Part shown: positions 58,301 through 64,000 of the stretch, piece by piece
Layout: every line of letters starts with the position of its first letter
Numbering within the stretch: the first letter of the stretch is position 1
From: Pempheris klunzingeri
Lineage: Eukaryota > Chordata > Actinopteri > Acropomatiformes > Pempheridae
DNA length: 64,000 bases
NCBI RefSeq assembly: GCF_042242105.1
Contig: NC_092023.1
Location: 16,659,433-16,723,432, forward strand
Direction: 5' to 3'
Notes under the pieces: generated by a model
Databases searched by the model: none
What the model saw: only the letters and a program-made list of their open reading frames with translations
What the model was told of the DNA's origin: nothing
Program-made: the position numbers and the translations under genes

Positions 58301-59382
58301 TTACACAGTGAAAAAGCCTGTAGGACACGTATCCAGTCATGACACAGGACTCCAGGGTGTAATCATTTAACACGGGAGCCGGTTTACCATGTTTGAGACA
58401 TTCCGTGATTTCATGTGTAACTCTATGAAACTAAACAAATATGGAGGGCGCATAGTATGAAATGACGTGTTGCAACATTAAACACCGAACCAGTGCAAAT
58501 CATTAACAGCAGTGGTGAACAAGAAAGATGGCAAACAACTTCTCAAAATATCAAAATCTCATCATGAAAGTAGTAGCACCAAGTCAACTTTGGCTAGGTG
58601 ACGTCTAGCGACTATTAGCTAGCTAGTTGGGGGGCTAGCTTTTAAAGATGCGGACGTTTGTGGTTTAATTTGATATTGGTGACAATAGAGCCCAAACAGG
58701 AGGTTGCTTCATATAAGTTATATATACGTGGACTATTGTGATAAATTCGGCATACTTTTTGACGGACATTTTCTTTCAGTAAATGTAAGGATTTGTGCGT
58801 AACAGTGAAGGTATCCGACTCGGGGGCTATTTCAACCGATAAGCGATACGGAAAAAAGAGGTTCGATGCGCTTGATTTATGTTTAAATTAGCTTTTTGTG
58901 TTCTGCCGAATTAAAGAGTAGATCGTGCAGATATGTTAAATGTCTTCATGTGCTGCTTGATTAGTAAGCCTGCCGTTTAACAAAGAAAACGCTATTCACT
59001 TCGGCTCTTTTTGAAGGAAGTCTGGTGTATAGTTCCGGATCCCGAAAACGTGCACTTGGTCTACTCGCACCTGGCTAGAGTGTAAGCAAGTAGTGACAGC
59101 TAAAACGTTAAAATCTTTTGACGTTAATCATCATCATCTTGTGGGTGCACAGTCAATTGCATTAAGAGCCCTCCGGCAAAGCCTGAGAGCCACGTAACGT
59201 TTCCGCTGTCTCTGATCCGATAGCTGCAGCAGGGACGCCTCTAGCTTCTCAAGTTTAAAAAAAACAACAACAAAAAACACGTTTTCAAACAGACAAACCT
59301 GAGTGAGGACAAGTACAGCCACCGCCCGCTTCTGGTAGGGTCCAAACTCGCCTACAACTTGAAAAGCTTCCTCTACATCCAT
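49660..59382 (-). CDS. slc22a15: Solute carrier family 22 member 15 (organic cation/zwitterion transporter), one exon missing
   Basis: Twelve exons read, 5' to 3': 59382-59299, 58052-57903, 57797-57665, 56732-56568, 56083-55954, 54760-54700, 54415-54249, 53601-53461, 53290-53205, 52276-52168, then 49957-49799 and 49704-49660. The start [14 protein letters not shown] matches the family's conserved start; an in-frame ATG at 59454 would add 24 residues. Seen: MFS signature [10 protein letters not shown] (108-117), [11 protein letters not shown] (224 on), [18 protein letters not shown] and LLLPETL. The family exchanges zwitterions and organic cations across the plasma membrane with 12 TM helices. 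Exon 52276-52168 ends in phase 2, but the next exon found starts in phase 0. The exon for the conserved RNxGxG...GGIxAPF segment (TM11, about 73 nt) is absent from 49958-52167. Joining the visible exons directly gives a premature stop. Either the gene is damaged or the sequence is incomplete here. With such an exon the protein would be about 500 residues, against 547 in human (from memory). Confidence 0.9.
49963..49989. repeat. CA microsatellite at a slc22a15 3' splice site
   Basis: About 13 CA units lie five bases upstream (coding strand) of the exon at 49957, so the acceptor reads (TG)n-TTGCAG. Confidence 0.95.
50850..51180. mobile_element. Cluster of retroelement tail fragments in slc22a15 intron
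   Basis: Pieces seen: 'cacctctgagcctggttctg', 'atcgttgggtctct', 'agtttggtctagacctgctc', 'gtgtttcccctatcattatg', a C-rich junction, then 'agttcattttattttctata' with 'cagcgccagatcacaacaga'. Each is typical of fish LINE/SINE 3' regions. They occupy the interval where the missing slc22a15 exon is expected. Confidence 0.55.
51181..52167. other. slc22a15 intron, no exon found
   Basis: Searched by eye on both strands for the conserved TM11 exon (NxGxG...GGIxAPF) without success. Only a short CA-rich stretch near 51259-51295 and AT-rich DNA are seen. Confidence 0.5.
52503..52800 (+). repeat. Dispersed repeat family copy 4 followed by a second repeat fragment
   Basis: The first part, to about 52708, matches the repeat family by 'tttaaagggatattttgagg', 'tgtggggtaaaatgaccctt' and 'gtcaatggagtctcgtggtt'. 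The following 'caggggtgtcaaagtcaatc' with 'gcgggccaaacgggc' is a fragment of a different, very common vertebrate-fish repeat. Confidence 0.5.
54985..55200. repeat. Dispersed repeat family copy 5 (diverged)
   Basis: Contains 'agactccactgacaaaaaca', 'gagttgctgttctatcgctg' and 'cccttcaaaacaccaaa', matching parts of the other copies, in slc22a15 intron 5. Confidence 0.4.
55215..55324. repeat. 17-base tandem repeat followed by a GA microsatellite
   Basis: Three copies of gtaaaattactattttt precede about 24 GA units (55277-55324). Confidence 0.85.
56385..56528 (-). repeat. Dispersed repeat family copy 6 (inverted)
   Basis: On the minus strand it begins tttaaaggataactctggta, with an internal T12 tract and 'ttgtgtcta'-like motif, and runs to 'gtggagtctgcctttgagg'. 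This matches the left end of copy 3. Confidence 0.5.
58053..59298. other. slc22a15 intron 1
   Basis: No exon or recognisable element. A palindromic 'agctagctagttggggggct' lies near 58617. Confidence 0.5.
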
Positions 59383-59550
59383 CCCAGGTGGGGCGGCCAG
59401 ACAGCTCTCTGCTCCTGTCTCACCACCAGAGAGGAAAGACACGTGAGAGGGCAATCCGCACTCACTTCCGGCTTCGTTTCACTCCTGCGTCCATTTTCTT
59501 ATACATGGGAAATAAAAACGAGTCTACAGTCTGTGTAGCAAAGTGAAACA
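59383..59550 (-). promoter_or_regulatory. slc22a15: Compact slc22a15 promoter with ETS-type site
   Basis: The coding strand carries CCGGAAGTG at 59471-59463, a consensus ETS-family site about 80 bases before the ATG. No TATA box is apparent. The available upstream space is short because a poly(A) signal for the neighbouring gene lies at 59560-59555. The promoter call is inferred from motif and position. Confidence 0.4.
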
Positions 59551-59554
59551 CGGA

Positions 59555-59560
59555 TTTATT
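59555..59560 (-). terminator. Candidate poly(A) signal of the CD58-like gene
   Basis: AATAAA on the minus strand in a context (tcaataaatcc), followed about 35-45 bases later by a T-rich stretch. It would give a 3'UTR of about 0.9 kb that ends just upstream of slc22a15. Confidence 0.5.
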
Positions 59561-60481
59561 GAGGCACTTATAACAGACCACAAGTCAATCGAATCATTAA
59601 AATCTTAACTAAAATAAATTAAGAATAGCGGCAGAAGGAAAGTTTTTTTTTTTTTTAAATCTTATCCAAGTCCAAAGAAGAAGGCTGCTGAGATAATGAC
59701 AGGCCAGAAATGACAAAGGGTAGTGCATGACATTTAGCAGATTGACATTTTTTTTTTCCTATCACATGCATCTATACACACCGATCATCTGCAGATGCAA
59801 AGTCATCAGTAAAAAAATGTCAAAACGTGTGACGTGCTGCTTACACAATATTAATTCCATTAATGTGCTTCGTCTGTAACTATTAAATGAGAAAAAAATT
59901 GAACATTGACGGTAAAAGATACAATGTTTTACTTTACAAAGAGGCGAGCCTCTTTTTTTTTTTTTATTAGAAAAAAGTCTGCTTCATACACTTCCTCTTT
60001 TAAACATATAAGGATTATACACATTCCGGCAGTAAAAGCAGAGCTACAGCGATTATACAGTGTCATTAGAGGTTATATGATATTTCACACTCGGATCACA
60101 TGCGATTGTCCTGACACGACCCTGGATCGGACTGCTGAAATGTAGCCAAACTAACATTCAAAGGGCACTTCTTTTGCTAGGCCACACAATAAACAAATGT
60201 CTCTCCGTCTCTCCATCCATCCATCCATCCATCATCCTCCTCCTCCTTATTCATTACATGTTTATTATCATTTTGTTGTATAGCCGGGCCCCACTGGCAA
60301 CCACGTGTGAACAGCACAGGCGGCTGCTTTATAGCAATGATGCTTTCTTGCTTTCTCTCCAAACAACTCTCTTGCTACAGACGACGACGAGTTCGTTGAA
60401 TATTTAAAAAAACAAAAAAAACATAAAAAAAGCAGTGTGAGCGCAATGGCACCAGGGTGCAGATCTGAGAGGTCCGGGTCC
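59561..60481 (-). other. Probable 3'UTR of the CD58-like gene
   Basis: AT-rich, with A-rich tracts on the sense strand at about 59965-59949 and 59658-59644 and a CCAT-type tetranucleotide repeat at about 60213-60232. No exon is seen. The A tracts are not flanked by an obvious target-site duplication. Confidence 0.45.
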
Positions 60482-61405
60482 TCATACTGAATCCGTCTTA
60501 AGATCTGCACTCGGGTTTGTCTTAAGATCTGCACTCGGGTTTGTCTTAAGATCTGTACTCGGGTTTGTCTTAAGATCTGCACTCGGATCGGACTCATGAT
60601 CTAGATTGAGTGCACTAGTCTCGGAGGCTGGCTGTCCATTTCCAGCCCCGGATCCAGGGGCATTGTCGCTCTGAACATTAAAGACCCGGTTCTTGATTTT
60701 GTCCCTGAAGAAGACAGCTAACCCCAGAATAAGGACGAGGGGCACACCCACACCGAGCCCGACTGCAATGCCTGTATAATCCGCCTTGTAGAACGGATTA
60801 TCTGTAGGAGCACTTTCTTTCCTACTGACTGGGTTCTCCATCTGGCAGGTGAAGGTTTCAACCCCTCTAGTCTCATCCTTGAGGAAGACGAACTCCCTCG
60901 TCGACACTTTCCACTCTTCCTTTCCCATCCTCCAGCTGAAGGTGGCAGGCTCAGCCCTCGCCGTGTTTCCATCACAGACCGCCGTACAGCTGTCCAAACC
61001 ACTGTTGCACGTCAACGGTTGTATCCAGACGACAGGTTTGGGCACCTCTTCGATGGCTTTGGCATCATAGAGGGGACTCTGGGGCTTGTTGTTGATCTCC
61101 ACTGTATACTCCCCAGTGTCAGCCTCACTCATGTCTCCGATGTCCAGACGTCCAGATGTCACGTCCAGGGTGGTGCGGCCTTTAAACGTGCCGAAGTAAG
61201 TCAAATCTCCACCCTGCGTCCACAAGGCCACCAGGTTGGTTTTGTGTTTCCACAGGATGTCGGTGATAGGTGTATCACCCGGAGAAGGCCTCAACTCCAG
61301 TTTACCGCCAACCACGAAGTACGATATTTTATTTTCGGCTACAGCGACGTTCAGCGCCGCCAACAGCAGCACCGACAGGAGCCGGACCCCTGCCCCTCTC
61401 TCCAT
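60482..61405 (-). CDS. CD2/CD58-family immunoglobulin-like membrane protein, intronless
   Basis: A single open frame of 307 codons from ATG 61405 to TGA 60484-60482. Layout: signal peptide 1-23; V-type Ig domain about 24-120 without cysteines, as in the CD2/CD58/CD48 group, with ILWKHK, GRTTLD and ADTGEYTVEI; C2-type domain about 121-205 with four cysteines (133, 140, 144, 187); transmembrane helix 211-233 followed by RDKIKNR; and a 67-residue tail ending in four tandem eight-residue repeats (NPSADLKT type). No tyrosine-based signalling motif is in the tail, so it resembles an adhesion ligand more than a SLAM-type signalling receptor. CD58 lies near SLC22A15 in mammals, which supports a CD58-like identity; CD48-like is the alternative. 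Genes of this family normally have one exon per domain, so the lack of introns is odd. Expression is unproven. Confidence 0.85.
   Translation of the reverse strand: MERGAGVRLLSVLLLAALNVAVAENKISYFVVGGKLELRPSPGDTPITDILWKHKTNLVALWTQGGDLTYFGTFKGRTTLDVTSGRLDIGDMSEADTGEYTVEINNKPQSPLYDAKAIEEVPKPVVWIQPLTCNSGLDSCTAVCDGNTARAEPATFSWRMGKEEWKVSTREFVFLKDETRGVETFTCQMENPVSRKESAPTDNPFYKADYTGIAVGLGVGVPLVLILGLAVFFRDKIKNRVFNVQSDNAPGSGAGNGQPASETSALNLDHESDPSADLKTNPSTDLKTNPSADLKTNPSADLKTDSV
60497..60592 (-). repeat. 24-base coding tandem repeat, four copies
   Basis: The motif cttaagatctg recurs at 60497, 60521, 60545 and 60569, exactly 24 bases apart, with only single-base differences between units except in the last few bases of the last one. 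It encodes the four eight-residue tail repeats of the CD58-like protein (residues 273-304). Confidence 0.97.
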
Positions 61406-61940
61406 GTCCACAGATCAGCGTAGGACCGACTGAACGTCCACCTTCATACCAGCCAGCGACACAATGACTTTCAGCTCGATACCGAGATGCCAACACCCTG
61501 CTTCCGCTGTCTTCGTTGAAGCAACTACCAGAATGTGTACCGTCACAGACCAGCATCGGGAAGACGTTTTAGGTGCCCTTAAGTGTGCCCGATTCAAATT
61601 CAACTCATTTCAATCTACGACTTATTCCACATGCAAGACTCTCACACTAACACAACATACCATGGCATAGATAGTAGCTAAAGTTTGTTTAGGATGCGTG
61701 TTATAGCCACTACATCGGTTATTTACTCGTTTCATGGGAGGCGTAAAGGCGTTAAGTTAGCCAGCTACGTCAACGTAAAAGTCCGGAATAACTGTTTTCA
61801 GGAAATCACTCGACTTTTTTACACTTGGGAGCGAAAAATGGAATGGAAAAATGGAAACTACAAGTAAAGAAAACACGAAGACCAATAAGCATTTTAATAC
61901 TGATTTGGTGTTAATTTAGATATGTACGCTGTGGCTTTTT
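61406..61940 (-). promoter_or_regulatory. Proximal upstream region of the CD58-like gene
   Basis: Contains no recognisable exon. The first 150 bases are GC-balanced with several CpGs, and no clear TATA box is seen. An untranslated exon may lie here or further upstream. Confidence 0.3.
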
Positions 61941-61944
61941 GACA

Positions 61945-62028
61945 GGAAACTTCCAGTAAGGGCGGGTCACCAGAACATATTTGATTGGGGAGACATTACT
62001 AATCGTTACACCAGGCGAAACCGAAAGT
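61945..62028. promoter_or_regulatory. Cluster of immune-type motifs upstream of the CD58-like gene
   Basis: ggaaacttcc at 61945-61954 is one base from a kappaB-type site, a GC box (gggcggg) follows at about 61960, and gaaaccgaaagt at 62017-62028 matches the interferon-response consensus GAAANNGAAACT at 11 of 12 positions. They lie 540-625 bases upstream of the start codon. Function is inferred. Confidence 0.35.
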
Positions 62029-63538
62029 ATGAAGATCTGAACACTTTCCCCTCCATGTTGTGCAGTAGGCACACTTAGGTATATTTAATTTGAACTAGAC
62101 AATGAAACAAACAGTTAGATGCTTGAGAGTTTGAAATAATACAACACTGCATGGATAAACCCAGAGGCGGTGTGAGAGTGTCACACAAGGCATGAGTGAT
62201 AAAAGACAGACTTTGGTAGATATTTGTCCTCAGTTCCAGCTAAAGGTGCATTTCTGAAATTCTTCTATTAAAATTTAAAGGAAAGTTTAAACTCACTGGA
62301 AAATATTACGTAGGAATCCAGCAGTTGATCTGCGAAAATCAAATCTTTTGCTCATATAGCCCTAAAGTCTGTCAAATATACACTTTTTTTTTTTTAATTG
62401 ACATTTTCCACCACACCTGCCTCAGTTTCAAGGATTTTTTTTTTTTTTAAAGGATCCCCAACTGTCTTCCACGGTTGTGTTGTCACTGACCATAATTTAA
62501 CACCTTTCGGTAGGTGCATTGTGTGTAAAAATAAAAAGCACTTTGAAATGCCCCCTCGAATAAACATTCCTGAAATAACTTTTGGAAAAGAGAAGCAATG
62601 GTTGCGAAACTATGCCAAGCATTGTCCTCAGACAAGCACTTAACATAGGACTAAGAGAGTTTTCACACTGGCACCCTCCAAGGGTTAGCTGGCCCTGCCA
62701 CAGGGCAGGTTAGCCCAGAGTTTTCAGGGTTATCTCCTGAAAATCAGCTCAACATGTGGCTAAAGTAACCAATGGATTTCTCTCTCGATGTTAAAGAGTA
62801 GTTCTACAACACAAACATCACAGCGGTGTGTTACGAACAGGGCCAGCAGAAGTGAATCATACAGCTCTGGACTTTGGCTTAACAATGAGTGTTTGAAAAG
62901 GGGCTCAGTTGGCCCATAGCTAAATATATGCAGTGTTACAAGCCCTACAGATTCAGGAAGTGATTTGTGCCAAAAGCTGAGCTTCTAAGTTTATAAATGT
63001 GACGGGTGCGGAACTGCTGTAGCTGTTTGCCCTCCCCTGAACACCCAAGTTAAATCAATTACCTGCCCAATGTTTTGCACAGAAATCATTACAGGAGACG
63101 AATCTCCGTCTTGTCCTTTTTAAAAGGATTAACAGTCTGAGGATAACAGAAAACTCCTGTTGTGTAACATCTTTGACGCAGTTTGTAAAGTGCCCCATTA
63201 ACTTTAGCAGTAAGAAATGATTTGTGAATATCACAAGTGGGTATTTAGACATATCCTGTTACTTCCCTTCAAAGGTTTCACCAGATCACTTATTCCCCAT
63301 TCTGGATGATAAATAAATGACGAGCATATCAGTGCTCTACTTTGTTACCTACTGCAATGAATTGAGAGTATAACAAGTATAAAATCTCTTTAATTTTACA
63401 AGCAACTTGAAAATGTAGAGACAATTATGCTACTAAAACAAGTGACAGTTCATGGGACAACATTTAGTAAACAAAATGATTTAGCGTGTAAGAAAGAGCT
63501 GAACAGTAATAATAGTTTAAAAGAATATATTAAAAGTT
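62029..63538. other. Spacer between the CD58-like gene and kif11
   Basis: AT-rich. It includes the probable kif11 3'UTR at its right end, where ATTAAA variants occur on the minus strand near 63543 and 63393. No further gene is seen. Confidence 0.45.
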
Positions 63539-63652
63539 TTAATTTTGACAGCGCAGTGGCAGTCTGGATTTCTGAGGCGTTGATGTAGCTTCGTTTTCTG
63601 ATGCTTTCGGCCTGCTGGGGATCTTTGACTCCTTCTTACCACCTTTCTTTTG
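63539..63652 (-). CDS. kif11: Kinesin family member 11 (Eg5), C-terminal coding exon only
   Basis: After a long T tract and CAG acceptor (63654-63653 is AG), 37 codons run to TAA at 63541-63539. The frame is lysine-rich at first (KKGGKKESK) and ends KSRLPLRCQN. The human KIF11 C-terminus ends in TKSRLPLRAQINL, so the match over the last residues is distinctive. KIF11 is the tetrameric plus-end motor that pushes spindle poles apart. The motor, stalk and BimC-box exons must lie to the right of the window. The remaining 350 bases here are intron. The phase at the acceptor is inferred from the only open frame that gives the conserved end. Confidence 0.75.
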   Translation of the reverse strand, partial: QKKGGKKESKIPSRPKASENEATSTPQKSRLPLRCQN

Positions 63653-63655
63653 CTG

Positions 63656-63680
63656 AAAAAAAAAAAAAAAAAAAAAAAAA
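63656..63680. repeat. A-homopolymer tract
   Basis: About 25 As on the plus strand. On the sense strand it is the T tract of the kif11 terminal acceptor. Confidence 0.95.
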
Positions 63681-63839
63681 GTAATATTAAGAGAATATTG
63701 AATCATTATGAATACTCAGTAAAACTTGACAAAAGTGGGCAAAAACCCTTCAACCTGTTTGAAAGGATAACTCTTGTATATTTGTTTAACCACAAACAGC
63801 TATTTATCAGGTTAAAGTCACTAGACTCCTTTGCCAAAA

Positions 63840-64000
63840 ACTGTAACCAGTGGAGGCAGCGGTAGACCAGCAACTCCTATGTTCTGTAAGGTAAAATTAA
63901 TTAGTTTCTGACTGTGTGACTTTGATATTTTCAAAAGTTTGTTCGGACCCAAACTAATATGTTAAAATACTTAAGACCAACAACTACACCAGCAACCCCA
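63840..64000 (+). repeat. Dispersed repeat family copy 7 (cut by window end)
   Basis: Contains 'ggtagaccagcaactcctat', 'ttctgtaaggtaaaattaat' and 'cggacccaaactaatatgtt', matching copies 1-3. It lies in the last kif11 intron. Confidence 0.55.

Noticed and set aside
60268..60597. Second open frame across the 24-base repeat on the minus strand, reading RVQILRQT repeats and a hydrophobic stretch
   Set aside because: A 24-base period keeps every frame open. It overlaps the CD58-like tail and has no start context or family resemblance.

Overview
The window is vertebrate nuclear DNA, almost certainly from a ray-finned (percomorph-type) fish. Genes are split by introns with GT-AG junctions, gene density is low, and the non-coding DNA is rich in CA and GA microsatellites, fish-type MITEs, LINE tails and a complete Tc1/mariner element. 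There are no operons, CRISPR arrays or bacterial signals. Family calls rest on reading the translated exons, without any database search.

Layout, left to right. Positions 1-16 kb form a gene-poor stretch of decayed repeats, with three GC-balanced, TAAT-rich blocks (2.2-2.5, 7.2-7.5 and 12.2-13.5 kb) that look like conserved non-coding DNA. At 16.15-17.45 kb there is a possible 3' end of an unidentified plus-strand gene with a proline-rich tail. From 25.2 to 44.5 kb the minus strand carries tbc1d12, a Rab-GAP, in 13 coding exons whose phases all agree (946 codons), with a GC-rich 5'UTR holding a CTG repeat and upstream ORFs. A Tc1 element with a broken transposase lies at 46.9-48.5 kb. From 49.7 to 59.4 kb the minus strand carries slc22a15, a 12-TM transporter; one conserved exon (TM11) is absent, so the visible reading frame is interrupted. 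At 60.5-61.4 kb there is an intronless CD2/CD58-family immunoglobulin membrane protein on the minus strand. At 63.5 kb lies the last coding exon of kif11 (mitotic kinesin Eg5), also minus strand; the rest of that gene is outside the window.

All four recognised genes read leftward. kif11 and tbc1d12 are on human 10q23.33, whereas SLC22A15 and CD58 are on human 1p13.1, so the block joins two human linkage groups. The genes do not form an obvious pathway. The closest physical link is between the CD58-like gene and slc22a15: the candidate poly(A) signal of the first lies about 170 bp upstream of the start codon of the second.

The observations most worth following are the single-exon CD58-like gene with its 24-bp coding repeat, the missing slc22a15 exon beside a retroelement cluster, the uORF/CTG-repeat leader of tbc1d12, and the UG-repeat 3' splice sites in two neighbouring genes.
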